Made by a program: the position numbers and the translations under genes
NCBI RefSeq assembly: GCF_003711105.1
Contig: NZ_CP023865.1
Span: forward strand, 7,423,001 to 7,487,000
Source of the DNA: Actinoplanes teichomyceticus ATCC 31121
GTDB taxonomy: Bacteria; Actinomycetota; Actinomycetes; Mycobacteriales; Micromonosporaceae
Direction of reading: 5' to 3'
Length of the DNA: 64,000 nt
Shown here: positions 25,293-34,615 of the stretch, in pieces
Numbering within the stretch: the first letter of the stretch is position 1
Layout: each line of letters opens with the position of its first letter
Notes under the pieces: generated by a model
Seen by the model: only the letters and a program-made list of their open reading frames with translations
Database searches by the model: none
What the model was told of the DNA's origin: nothing

Positions 25293-26717
25293 TCACGCAG
25301 CCGGACCGGGAGCGTGCCGCCCGGTGGCGCCGGTGAGCCGTTCGCCGGCGCCCGGGGCGCCGATCGGATTGCCCGCCGGTGACACCCGGGCGACCAGCAG
25401 CACGGCCGCACCGCAGGCCATGACCAGGAGCCACCCGGGACGGGCGGCCGCGGCCAGCCCGGCCGCCGAGGCGCCCGCGACGAGTCCCCCGGCCAGCGCG
25501 ATGCCGAGCGCGGAGCCGACCTGCCGCGCGGTGGAGGCGATCGCGCCGGCCAGCCCGACGCGGTCCGGTGGCAGGCCGCCGACCGCGGTGCTGGTGATCG
25601 GCGCGTTCGCGAAACCCACCCCGACACCGATCAACAGGTACGCCAGCAGCAGCACCGGCAGCGGAGTCCGGTCGCCCAGGCCGGTCAGCACGACCCCACC
25701 GGCCGCGGTGCTCACCCCGGCCAGCCGCAGCGGCAGGCGCGGCCCGCTCCGGCCCACCAGGCGGCCGGCGAGCGGCGCGCAGACGGTTGCCGCCACCGCC
25801 ATCGGCAGGGTCACCGCTCCGGCCGCGAGCGGGGTGAGGCCGCGTACCTGCTGCAGGTAGAGCGTGCCGAGCAGCAGGGTGACGTTCAGGGCGACGAACA
25901 CCGCGACCGCGCCGCCCACCGCCGCGGTGAACGGCAGCCGCCGGAACAGCCGCAGATCCATCAACGGCTCGGCCCGCCGGGTCTCCACCCGGGTGAACGT
26001 GAGCGTGGCGGCGGCGATCACGGCGTACGCGGTGATCATCGGCCCGGACCACCAGCCCAGCCGCGGCCCCTCGATGAGGACCGCGATCACCGCGCCCACC
26101 AGCACGATCAGCAGCACCTGCCCGGGCGGGTCCAGCCGGCGCGGACGCGGTGACCGGGACTCCGGCACGTAGCGGGCGGTCAGCCCCAGCACCAGCGCGA
26201 TCAGCGGCAGGTTCACCCAGAACACCGGCCGCCATCCGAGCCCGGTGACCAGGGCGCCACCCAGCACCGGACCGGCCGCCATGCTGAGCCCGAACACCGC
26301 CGCCCAGATCCCGATCGCCTGCGCCCGCTCCCGGGCGTCGGTCATCACGCCGATCACGATGGCCAGCGCCACCGGGCTCAGCATCGACCCGCCCACACCC
26401 TGCACGACCCGCGCCGCCACCAGCGCGCCCAGCCCCGGCGCCAGCGCACACCCCACCGACCCGGCCGCGAACAGCACCAGCCCGGTCCGGAAGACCCGCC
26501 GCCTCCCGAACCGGTCGGCCAGCGTGCCCGAGGTGATCAGCAGACTCGCCAGCACCAGGGTGTACGCGTCGATCGCCCATTCCAGACCGCGGACACCGAG
26601 TCCCAGATCCCGGCCGATCGACGGCAACGCCACGTTGACGACCGTGGCGTCCATCCCGACCAGGAAGATGGCGGCGCAGCAGATCGCCAGCACCACCCAT
26701 CGACGTCGCTTCTCCAT
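25293..26717 (-). CDS. MFS drug transporter, DHA2 family (second copy)
   Basis: A 474-aa, 14-helix exporter. Signatures are VGMDATVVNVALPSIGRD (D1), AIDAYTLVLASLLITSG, ADRFGRRRVFRTG (motif A) and GPVLGGALVTGLGWRPVF (motif C). It is only distantly similar to the transporter at 23271, so not a recent duplication. ATG 26717 has GGGAG upstream and is preferred over 26729. It lies divergent to an XRE-cupin regulator, the likely controller. Confidence 0.88.
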   Translation of the reverse strand: MEKRRRWVVLAICCAAIFLVGMDATVVNVALPSIGRDLGLGVRGLEWAIDAYTLVLASLLITSGTLADRFGRRRVFRTGLVLFAAGSVGCALAPGLGALVAARVVQGVGGSMLSPVALAIVIGVMTDARERAQAIGIWAAVFGLSMAAGPVLGGALVTGLGWRPVFWVNLPLIALVLGLTARYVPESRSPRPRRLDPPGQVLLIVLVGAVIAVLIEGPRLGWWSGPMITAYAVIAAATLTFTRVETRRAEPLMDLRLFRRLPFTAAVGGAVAVFVALNVTLLLGTLYLQQVRGLTPLAAGAVTLPMAVAATVCAPLAGRLVGRSGPRLPLRLAGVSTAAGGVVLTGLGDRTPLPVLLLAYLLIGVGVGFANAPITSTAVGGLPPDRVGLAGAIASTARQVGSALGIALAGGLVAGASAAGLAAAARPGWLLVMACGAAVLLVARVSPAGNPIGAPGAGERLTGATGRHAPGPAA

Positions 26718-26812
26718 CACGGCTCCCATCCGGCTCACGCCTGTCTCCCGTGATGCTCGCCGCCGGCGCCCCCACCTCCCCAGCGAACTTGCGAAGACCG
26801 CAAACTGCTCTC

Positions 26813-27379
26813 GTGGAACCATTGACAGACCTGCTCAACGGCATCGGCCCGCGGCTGCGCCGGATCCGGCAGGACCGCGGCCTCACCCTGGAGCAGGTGG
26901 CGTCGGCGACCGGCCTCTCGGTGAGCACGCTGTCCCGCCTGGAATCCGGCAAGCGGCGCCCCACCCTGGACCTGCTGATCCCGCTGGCCCGCACCCACCG
27001 CATGGCCCTGGACCACCTGATCGGCGCCCCGCCCACCGGCGACCCGCGGGCACACCTGACCCCGTACCGCACCGAGCCGCGTACCGGGAATCCCAGCGTG
27101 GTGGTGCCGTTGACCACCTACCCCGGCCGCCTGCAGGTCTTCAAACAGATCCTCGGCCCCGGCCCGGCCACGCCCTCCCCGGTGACCCACCCCGGCCACG
27201 CCTGGTTCCACGTGTTGTCCGGCACGGTGCGGCTGCTGCTCGGGCCCCGGGAGATGCTGCTGCAGCCGGGCGACACCGCCGATTTCGACACCACACAGCC
27301 GCACTGGTTCGGGCCGGCGACCGAGCAGCCCGCCGAGATCCTGCACCTCTACGGCCCGCACGGGGACCGCCCGCACTGA
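26813..27379 (+). CDS. XRE-family regulator with C-terminal cupin
   Basis: A 188-aa protein from GTG 26813 (ATG 26750 would add 21 residues). Residues about 10-65 are a helix-turn-helix (LRRIRQDRGLTLEQVASATGLSVSTLSRLESGKRRPT). Residues about 110-180 are a cupin sensing domain (HPGHAWFHVLSGTVRLLLG ... LQPGDTADFDTTQPHWF). Such regulators bind a small ligand in the cupin barrel. It is divergent from the second MFS gene, whose expression it probably controls. Confidence 0.85.
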   Translation: MEPLTDLLNGIGPRLRRIRQDRGLTLEQVASATGLSVSTLSRLESGKRRPTLDLLIPLARTHRMALDHLIGAPPTGDPRAHLTPYRTEPRTGNPSVVVPLTTYPGRLQVFKQILGPGPATPSPVTHPGHAWFHVLSGTVRLLLGPREMLLQPGDTADFDTTQPHWFGPATEQPAEILHLYGPHGDRPH

Positions 27380-27390
27380 TCGGCCGGCCG

Positions 27391-29646
27391 TCACCACGTC
27401 CATTTCTGCAGCGCGTCGCCGTTGCACGTGGCCAGCTGGATCGCCGCCTTGTCGTCCACCGACGCCGCCGCCAGGCACAGCCGGGTGTCGGCGACCGGCC
27501 GGATCGTGCCGTCCGCGCCGAACTGCCAGGCCTGCGCGTTCGTCCGGTTGCAGGTGTATGTCCACACCTTCTGGCCCGGCGAGAAATTGCTCGACGGTAC
27601 GTCGAGGCAGTTGCCGAGAACCCGCAACGACCGGTCGTCGCTCAGCCGGGTCAGCGCCTGCGCCTTGCTGTTGTTGCACGTGTAGGCCTGCGGATAGGTG
27701 CGGATCGCGAGCGTGGACGCCGGCACGTCGACGCACCGGCCGGTGCTGTTGCGGACCGGGCTCATCACCGGGTTCGGGCCCTTCGCCACCTGCACGATCT
27801 TCGCGATCGACGGCACGCCGGCCGCGTCGACGACGAAGAGCATGTAGTAGCCGGGAGGCGCCACACCGCCGTTCGGCGGGCCGGTCACCGTCAGCGTCGT
27901 GCCGGACGCGGAGAACTTCAACGGCACGTAGCGCTGGCCCTGATCCACGCCGTGGGTGGAGTCGCCGAGACCGACCAGCGCGACCTTCCGGATGCTCGCC
28001 GCCTGGCGGGTGGAGACGGTGAAGGCGGTGTCGACGGCGACGCCGGCCGGCGCGGCGGAGATGACCGGCCGGGTGGCGAGCCGGCCGGTGCCGTCCTTGG
28101 CGTAGAGGTACGGCGGGGAGAAGTACTCGACGTTCTTCTCCAGGTAGCCGACCGTCATGCAGGGCCCGCAGATGCCGCCGCCGCCGGTCATCACCCGCCC
28201 GTCCGGCAGCAGCACCGCCGCCGAGTGGTACTGCCGGATGCGGTGCGCGCTCGCCAGCACGGTCCACTGCCCGGTCGCCGGATCCCAGCGCTCCGCGGCT
28301 GTCGCGGCGTTGTCGAGATCGACCAGGCCGTCGGTGGCGGTACTGGTCAGGCCCCCGGTCGCCAGCACCGAACCGTCGGCGAGCACGGTCGCGTTCAACT
28401 GCCGCCGGCCGGTCGACAGCGACCCGGTCGCCGTGTAGGCCGGGGCCAGCCCGGTGGTGCTGTCGACCACGACGGCGGACCGGGTGGGACGCTTGGGCAC
28501 GCCGTCCTCGATGCCGCTGCCGCCGCCGACGACCAGGGACTTGCCGATGTCGTACGTGGAGAAGCTGCCGTAGTCGCGGTTCATGCCGTCCCGGTTGCTG
28601 GTCGCCGTGATGACGCCGTCCCCGGAGGTGTTGATCGTGTAGCCGGTGAAGTACGGCCCGAAGAGGCCGATCTGGGTGTCCGGGCGCGAGCCCATGTAGG
28701 GGTAGAGGCGGGCGCTGTACTTGCTGAAGCCGGGGAGGGCCCGGATCGTGCCGTCGGTCTGGTACACCTCGGCGGTCGCCGGGCCGCCGCCGATGATCAC
28801 CTCCTCGCCGTTCGCGGTCTCCGCCACCGAGGGATACCAGCGCCCGGCGGCCATGTCCCGGCCGCGCGTCCACGTCTCGGTCCGCCAGGCGAACACGTAG
28901 GTGTTCACCGTGCCCTCGAGCTTCGCGTTGGCGTTCCCGCCGGCCACCAGGATGTCGCCGTTGCCGAGATGGGCGAACCCGGCACAGAAGATGTTGCTGC
29001 CCTGCAGGTCGACGCGCTTGTACGTGTCGTCGGCCGGATTCCACACCACGGCCCGCGTGAAGCTGTGATCCGGATACGACTCGGCCGCGTTGTCGCCGAC
29101 CGAGTCCCACATCAGCACCTTGCCGCTGGGCAGCACCGCCTGGAAGACCGGGACCACGGGGGTGTCGACCACCGCGCTCCACTGGCCCGACCGGCCCGCG
29201 TCGGCCACCGCGTTCGCCCTGGCAGGCGCCGCTCCCGGACGCACGCCGGTCCGGCGCTGGATCCGCGCGGCGGTCGCCGCGGTCTGTTGCTCGATGACCC
29301 GCATCGGCGTGCCGACCAGGTCCTGGGCCATGTGCTCCCGGGTCTCCTCGTGCGCGTGGGCCTCCCCGGGCGGCTCGGCGCCGCCGGACGTGCCGGACCC
29401 GCCGGACGCGGCCCCGCCGGACGTGCCGGCCGTGCTGGGCACCGGCTCCCCCGACGCGTGGGCCGCCGCCGGCCCGTGGGTCTCCCCCGGCGCGTGGACG
29501 TGCCCGTGCTCGGGGACGCCGCCCCGCTCGTGGGTGTACCGCCCGGCCTCGGGCGGCCCGGTCTCACCCGCGGCGGCCGTCGAGGTGCCGCCCAGTAACA
29601 GGGCGGACAGCAGTCCAGCGGCCACGATGCCGCGACGGGTACGCAT
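27391..29646 (-). CDS. Secreted copper-radical oxidase (AA5, galactose/glyoxal oxidase-like) with His-rich N-terminus and ricin domain
   Basis: A 751-aa secreted enzyme. A signal peptide (1-26) leads into a His-rich, low-complexity segment (nine His between residues 39 and 105). A seven-bladed kelch propeller follows: the probable Cys-Tyr cofactor pair is Cys221 (NIFCAGF) and Tyr271 (GRWYPS), and copper ligands lie in RQYHSAAVLLPDGRV and STHGVDQGQRY. Next come a DUF1929 Ig-like domain and a C-terminal ricin-B trefoil (about 630-751). Relatives oxidise primary alcohols or aldehydes to make H2O2; GlxA acts in Streptomyces hyphal-tip glycan formation. Substrate not determined. ATG 29646 follows GAAGGGA. 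Confidence 0.88.
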   Translation of the reverse strand: MRTRRGIVAAGLLSALLLGGTSTAAAGETGPPEAGRYTHERGGVPEHGHVHAPGETHGPAAAHASGEPVPSTAGTSGGAASGGSGTSGGAEPPGEAHAHEETREHMAQDLVGTPMRVIEQQTAATAARIQRRTGVRPGAAPARANAVADAGRSGQWSAVVDTPVVPVFQAVLPSGKVLMWDSVGDNAAESYPDHSFTRAVVWNPADDTYKRVDLQGSNIFCAGFAHLGNGDILVAGGNANAKLEGTVNTYVFAWRTETWTRGRDMAAGRWYPSVAETANGEEVIIGGGPATAEVYQTDGTIRALPGFSKYSARLYPYMGSRPDTQIGLFGPYFTGYTINTSGDGVITATSNRDGMNRDYGSFSTYDIGKSLVVGGGSGIEDGVPKRPTRSAVVVDSTTGLAPAYTATGSLSTGRRQLNATVLADGSVLATGGLTSTATDGLVDLDNAATAAERWDPATGQWTVLASAHRIRQYHSAAVLLPDGRVMTGGGGICGPCMTVGYLEKNVEYFSPPYLYAKDGTGRLATRPVISAAPAGVAVDTAFTVSTRQAASIRKVALVGLGDSTHGVDQGQRYVPLKFSASGTTLTVTGPPNGGVAPPGYYMLFVVDAAGVPSIAKIVQVAKGPNPVMSPVRNSTGRCVDVPASTLAIRTYPQAYTCNNSKAQALTRLSDDRSLRVLGNCLDVPSSNFSPGQKVWTYTCNRTNAQAWQFGADGTIRPVADTRLCLAAASVDDKAAIQLATCNGDALQKWTW

Positions 29647-29934
29647 GCAGGGATTCCCTTCGCCGAACGTCCATCGGCGGCGTATCGGAACCCATGTCGA
29701 GCCGGAACCGGCTGGCACAGCGCTGCGCCGTCGGTACCGTTCCCCCCGCGTCCACAGGAAGCACGCCACTTCGGGCCGCTGCGCACCGAGTGCGCACACG
29801 GCGGCACGAGTGATCGTCGAGCGTGCTCGGATATGGGCCGCCGCGCATCACCCTGCGGCGCCGCCACCGTCTCATCTGAGCGGTGCGGCCACCATAACCT
29901 GTGACTTAGCTGTTCTTCAATGTACCCACGCCGG

Positions 29935-30160
29935 GCCGGACCCGTCCGCACCGACCGGGACCGGCGGCTTCCGTCGGGCACCGACCGGGCCGGACCCTTC
30001 CGCACCAACCGGGACCGGCGGCTTCCGTCGGGCACCGACCGGGCCGGACCCTTCCGCACCGACCAGGACCGGTAGCGTCCGTCGGGCACCGACCACGCCG
30101 GGCCGATCCCGTCCCCACCGACCGGGACCGGCAGGTCCCGTCGGGCACCGCCAGGGCCGG
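29935..30160. repeat. 54-bp tandem repeat array, about 4 copies
   Basis: Units begin GCCGGAC at 29935, 29989 and 30043, and diverged copies at 30102 and 30156. Each carries CGGGACCGG and GTCGGGCACCG blocks. The array fills the non-coding stretch 29647-30289 between the oxidase start and the second tRNA. Upstream of it (29647-29934) no gene is seen; this part probably holds the oxidase promoter. Confidence 0.88.
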
Positions 30161-30289
30161 GGGCCGCTCGCGTGCCGTCGCACGGCAACCGCCGTGACGC
30201 GCAGCGTCCGGTGCCTCGGACGCCGGAGCGGGAACGCGAAGAGGGGCCCCGGTCCGCGCTTTCCGCGAACTGAGACCCCTCACCACTCG

Positions 30290-30363
30290 TAGCGGGGACA
30301 GGATTTGAACCTGCGACCTCTGGGTTATGAGCCCAGCGAGCTACCGAGCTGCTCCACCCCGCG
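30290..30363 (-). tRNA. Initiator tRNA-fMet (CAU), copy 2, CCA not encoded
   Basis: Identical over 74 nt to the copy at 21742-21815, including C1/U72 mismatch, GGG/CCC anticodon-stem pairs and CAU anticodon. The next three bases on the transcript are CGA, so CCA must be added enzymatically. The first 25 bp upstream of the 5' end are also nearly identical to copy 1, so the duplication covers the promoter side. Confidence 0.97.
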
Positions 30364-30434
30364 TCGGCTCGTAAAGACTAGCGCACCGTCGCGGAGAGCT
30401 GCAAAACAGCCCCCCGCGACGGTGTCAGTGCTGG

Positions 30435-33404
30435 TCAGCCACCCACGCTCGGGGACGGCGCCACCGAGGCGGACGGGGCGACCGACGGCGCCCCGCTGGG
30501 CGTCGCCGCCGGGGTGTTGCCGGCCCCCTGTACGGCCTGGAAGCGGCTCATCGCCTCGTCGAGGGCCTGCAGCGCCTCGCCCTGGGCGGCGAAGTTGCCG
30601 GACTTCTGGGCGTTCCGCAGATCCTCGATCGCCTTGTCGACCGCTGCGGCGGCCTGGGCCAGGTCACCGCTGACCTGGGCCGGTGGGGCGCCGGGCTGGG
30701 TGCTCGGCGGGGTGGTGCCGGTGTTGCCGGTGCTCTTGCCGAGCGCGGCGAGGGCTTTCAGACCCTTGGTGAGGTCGTCCTCCAGCACCACGTACTGCCC
30801 GCCGTCGCCGTACGACATCAGCACCTTCTGCAGCAGTGGCGCGGCGTTGGCCTGGGCGCTCTTCACGTAGACCGGCTCGACGTACAGGATCGCGTTCTCC
30901 AGCGGCAACGAGATGAGGTTGCCGTAGAGGACGGTCTGCTGGCCACCACGGTTGAGCAGGGTGAGCTGCTGCGCGATGCTGGCGTTGCTGGTCATCAGGC
31001 GATGGACCTGGACCGGGCCGGACACCACGGTGTCGTCGGGCAACTCCAGCACTTCCAGCGACGGTTTGCCGTTGGCGTCGTACGACCCGGAGATCAGGGC
31101 GGCCATGTTCTCCCGGTTGGCCGGGGTCACCCCGGAGGTGAGCTGGAACCTGGTCTCGTCCTGATCGGGCAGCTTCACGTTGAGGTAGAACGGCGGCTGC
31201 TTGTCCCCGGTCTGCGGCGCGTCCGGCGCGTTCGGCACCTGCCAGAAGTCGTCACCGGAGAAGAACGTGCGGGGGTCGGTGACGTGGAACTTGGTGAGCA
31301 GGTTGCGCTGCACCTTGAACAGGTCGGCCGGGTAGCGGAAGTGCTCGGCCAGTTCGGCCGGGATGTCCGCCTTCGGGATCACCAGGTCGCCGCCGAACGC
31401 CTTGTTCCACGCCTTGAGGACCGGGTCCTGGTCGTCGAACTGGTAGAGCTTGACCGTCCCGTCGTACGCGTCGACGGTCGCCTTGACCGAGTTACGGATG
31501 TAGTTGACGTCGTCCCGGGCCAGCGCGAACGAGCCGGTTCCGGTGAGTTCGTCGCGGGTCTCGGTGGCCAGGTTGATCTTCTGAGCGTACGGATAGGTCT
31601 GCGCCGTGGTGTATCCGTCGAGGATCCACACGATCCGCCCGCCGACCACGGCCGGGTACGGGTCGCCGTCGATGGTGAGGAACGGCGCGACCTTCTCCAC
31701 CCGCTCCCGCGGGGTACGGATGTACATCAGCCGGGAGTTGTCGTTGACCGCGTCGGAGAGCAGGAAGTTGCTCTCGGTGTTCTTGATCGCGAACACCATC
31801 CGGCGGAAGAACGAGCCGATCTCCACGCCGCCCTTGCCGTCGTAGGTGTACAGGTCGGAGGCGTTGGTGTTCTGCTCCTGCGGCCGGTCGAACTCGACCT
31901 TCTTGTTCGGGTCGGACTGCCCGACGATGGCGTACTCGGTCGACTGCTCGCCGAAGTAGATCCGCGGCTGCTCCGCCTTGATCAGGTCGGTCGTCGCCGA
32001 GCAGCTGCCCTTGTTGTCGGTGGCCAGGAAGCCGGAGACGAAGTACGGCAGACCGCCGCCGCACACCTGGTTGGCCGGGGCGGCGACCAGGCCGTACCCG
32101 TGGGTGTACACGGTGTGCCGGTTGATCCAGTTGCGCTGCTGGGCGGAGAGCTTCTCGTCGTTGATCTCCCGGGCGCCGACCACGTAGTCCTGGGTCTTGT
32201 TGTCGATCGTGTAGCGGTCGACGTCCAGTTTCTCGCCGAAGTCGTAGAAGCCGCGGAACTGCTGCGACTGGGTGAAGGCCTGGGACACCAGCTGCGGGTC
32301 GATCAGCCGGACGTTCTGCGCGCTGGTGTCGGCGGGCAGGTTGGTCGGCGGGTCCTCGTCACGGGCGCTGTACTGCTCGACCGCGGTGTCGGTGAGGCCG
32401 AACGCGTCCCGGGTGGCCGCGATGGACCGGCTGATGTACGCCTGCTCCTTGTCGAAGAGGCTCGGCTTGACCTGGAAGTTCTGCACCGCGAGCGGGTAGA
32501 TGCCGCCGATCGCCACGGCCGAGACGGCCAGCAGCGCCAGCGAGACGCCCGGCCACACCAGGTTCCGCATCACCGCGTTCGAGAACACGATGATGGCGAT
32601 CGCGACCACGATCGAGATGTACGCCAGGATCTCCTTGGCCGGCAGCAGCGCGTTGACGTCGGTGTAGCCGGCGCCGTACAACCCCGGGGAGACGTGCTGC
32701 TCGAGCAGCAGAGCGCGCCGGTCCAGGACGTACGCCACGGCCTTGAGCAGCACGAAGATGGCGACCAGCGTGGTCAGGTGAGCGCGCGCGGCGGTGGTCA
32801 TCCGGTCGCCGACGCCCTGCAGGCGCACGCCACCGAAGATGTAGTGCACGGCCAGCGAGCCGAGCACGGACAGCACCACCGCGGTGAAGCCCACGCCGAG
32901 CAGGTAGCGCAGCAGCGGGTAATCGAAGATGTAGAACCCGATGTCCACCTTGAACTGCGGGTCCACCTTGCCGAACGACTGCCCGTTGCGGAACAGCATC
33001 CAGTCCTTCCACCGGCCCTGCGCGGACAGGCCCGCGAACAGGCCGATGACCGCGCTGAGCACGGTGATCCAGATGCCGAGCCGGGGCGCCAGGACCGAGC
33101 GGTAGCGCTCGAGCGTCGCCTGTTCCGCCGAGTGCGGTCGCAGCAGCGGCCGCAGGCGGTACGCCAGGTAGAGGTTGCCGCCCACGACCAGGGCCGTCGC
33201 CGCACCGATCACCAGGAACAACACCAGCTTGGTGAGCAGCACCCCGGAGAAGACCTTCGTCTTGTCGACCTCGGAGAACCACAGATAGTCGGTGTACGCG
33301 TCGATGCCCCAGCCGAGGAGCGTGAAAAGTATGAAGACCCCGACCAGGACGCCGACGGTGACGCGACCGCGCCGGCTCATCCTCGGCAGAGGGCTGTTAC
33401 GCAT
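30435..33404 (-). CDS. UPF0182 family large membrane protein
   Basis: A 989-aa protein. Seven or so membrane helices occupy the first third (VGVLVGVFILFTLLGWGIDAY; LVLFLVIGAATALVVGG; and others to about residue 320). A large extracytoplasmic domain follows, with segments such as NRHTVYTHGYGLVAAPANQV, RIYFGEQSTEYAIVG and YGNLISLPLENAILYVEPVYV. The tail is Ala/Pro/Ser-rich. This matches UPF0182, as M. tuberculosis Rv3193c next to a PDZ protease. No biochemical role is known. ATG 33404 is chosen over GTG 33422 from family start position. Confidence 0.92.
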   Translation of the reverse strand: MRNSPLPRMSRRGRVTVGVLVGVFILFTLLGWGIDAYTDYLWFSEVDKTKVFSGVLLTKLVLFLVIGAATALVVGGNLYLAYRLRPLLRPHSAEQATLERYRSVLAPRLGIWITVLSAVIGLFAGLSAQGRWKDWMLFRNGQSFGKVDPQFKVDIGFYIFDYPLLRYLLGVGFTAVVLSVLGSLAVHYIFGGVRLQGVGDRMTTAARAHLTTLVAIFVLLKAVAYVLDRRALLLEQHVSPGLYGAGYTDVNALLPAKEILAYISIVVAIAIIVFSNAVMRNLVWPGVSLALLAVSAVAIGGIYPLAVQNFQVKPSLFDKEQAYISRSIAATRDAFGLTDTAVEQYSARDEDPPTNLPADTSAQNVRLIDPQLVSQAFTQSQQFRGFYDFGEKLDVDRYTIDNKTQDYVVGAREINDEKLSAQQRNWINRHTVYTHGYGLVAAPANQVCGGGLPYFVSGFLATDNKGSCSATTDLIKAEQPRIYFGEQSTEYAIVGQSDPNKKVEFDRPQEQNTNASDLYTYDGKGGVEIGSFFRRMVFAIKNTESNFLLSDAVNDNSRLMYIRTPRERVEKVAPFLTIDGDPYPAVVGGRIVWILDGYTTAQTYPYAQKINLATETRDELTGTGSFALARDDVNYIRNSVKATVDAYDGTVKLYQFDDQDPVLKAWNKAFGGDLVIPKADIPAELAEHFRYPADLFKVQRNLLTKFHVTDPRTFFSGDDFWQVPNAPDAPQTGDKQPPFYLNVKLPDQDETRFQLTSGVTPANRENMAALISGSYDANGKPSLEVLELPDDTVVSGPVQVHRLMTSNASIAQQLTLLNRGGQQTVLYGNLISLPLENAILYVEPVYVKSAQANAAPLLQKVLMSYGDGGQYVVLEDDLTKGLKALAALGKSTGNTGTTPPSTQPGAPPAQVSGDLAQAAAAVDKAIEDLRNAQKSGNFAAQGEALQALDEAMSRFQAVQGAGNTPAATPSGAPSVAPSASVAPSPSVGG

Positions 33405-33505
33405 TACCAACGTTGGCTCCACACTTCGTCGGGCCGGTGTTTCACCTTACGATGTCCCATCCAGCTTCGATACGCTGCCGAACTGTCCGGTCACGGGCGG
33501 TGGCG

Positions 33506-34534
33506 TCACGAGGCCGAGCAGGGCGTCGGCGTGCCGCCGGACGTGAACGTCTTGAGGGCGGTGAGGGCGTCGTCCACGGTGGCCACCTTCGCCATCGGCA
33601 GACCGGGCACCGCGTTGCGCAGCGCCTCCGCACAGTTGTCCTTCGGAACCAGGAAGAGTTTGGCGCCGGCGTCCTTCGCCCCGACCAGCTTCTGCGGGAT
33701 GCCGCCGATCGCGCCCACGTTGCCCTCGTCGTCGATGGTCCCGGTCCCGGCGATGACCTTGCCGCCGGTCAGGTCCTCGGCACGCATCTTGTCGATGATG
33801 CCGAGGGTGAACATCAGGCCCGCGCTCGGCCCGCCGATCTTGTCAAGGTCGATCTTGATGGTGAACGGGTGCGGCTGCTTGGTGCCGATCTCGATGCCCA
33901 GGCGCGGGGTCCTGTCGTCCTTCCCGGCCCGGGTGGTGATCACCGAGCTGCCGGCCTTGCCGTCCCGGGTGTAGTTCACGGTCAGCGCGCTGCCCACCGG
34001 CTTGGCCCGGACCAGCTCGGTGAGCTGGGTGGGGCCGGTCACCGCGGCGCCGTCCACCGAAGTGATCACGTCGTCGGCGCGCAGCACACCCTCGGCCGCG
34101 CCGCCCGCGGTGACCTTGCGCACGTAGGTCTGCACCGGGTAGCCCAGCTCCCGCAGCGCGACCGTCTCGGCGCTGGTCTGGGACTGCCTCCACTCCTGCG
34201 CGTTCTGCTCCTGGACCTGCTTCTCGCTGCGGTCCGGCGGGTAGACCAGCTCCCGCGGCACGACCGCGTCCTCGCCGCTGAGCCAGCCCTGGACCGCCTG
34301 GACCAGCTCGACCTTGGATTGCACGTTCACGGTGGTCAGCCGCAGCTGCCCGGACGACGGGGTGGTCCCGGCCCCGGTCACCTGGATCACCTCGGTGCCC
34401 TGGGACGAGCCCAGGGTGTTCACCGTCGGGCCGGGCGTGAGCACCACGTACGGCAGGGGTGCGACCATGACACCGGCGGCCAGCAGGGCGGTTATCAAGG
34501 CGCCCAGGATGACGGTGACACCGCGACGTCTCAT
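33506..34534 (-). CDS. PDZ-Lon-like membrane-anchored serine protease (YlbL type)
   Basis: A 342-aa protein: one N-terminal membrane helix, a PDZ domain (about 145-215: VRKVTAGGAAEGVLRADDVITSVDG), and a C-terminal Lon-type proteolytic domain. The Ser/Lys dyad is expected in GGPSAGLMFTLGI (Ser) and GIPQKLVGAKDAGA (Lys). In Bacillus, YlbL degrades a cell-division inhibitor; the actinobacterial substrate is unknown. It lies upstream of UPF0182 in the same direction, as for Rv3194c-Rv3193c. Confidence 0.9.
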   Translation of the reverse strand: MRRRGVTVILGALITALLAAGVMVAPLPYVVLTPGPTVNTLGSSQGTEVIQVTGAGTTPSSGQLRLTTVNVQSKVELVQAVQGWLSGEDAVVPRELVYPPDRSEKQVQEQNAQEWRQSQTSAETVALRELGYPVQTYVRKVTAGGAAEGVLRADDVITSVDGAAVTGPTQLTELVRAKPVGSALTVNYTRDGKAGSSVITTRAGKDDRTPRLGIEIGTKQPHPFTIKIDLDKIGGPSAGLMFTLGIIDKMRAEDLTGGKVIAGTGTIDDEGNVGAIGGIPQKLVGAKDAGAKLFLVPKDNCAEALRNAVPGLPMAKVATVDDALTALKTFTSGGTPTPCSAS

Positions 34535-34615
34535 GCGCGTGAGACTACCCACCCTGTCTGAGTTCTCTCTGAGCTGACACCTCCCTCGGTCCGCTACGAG
34601 CGTTTCGCGCGTACC

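Noticed and set aside
27065..27095. GGAAT-N17-GTT inside the XRE-cupin gene as a SigR promoter
   Set aside because: Spacing is 17, not 18-19, and it lies within a coding sequence with no gene start downstream.
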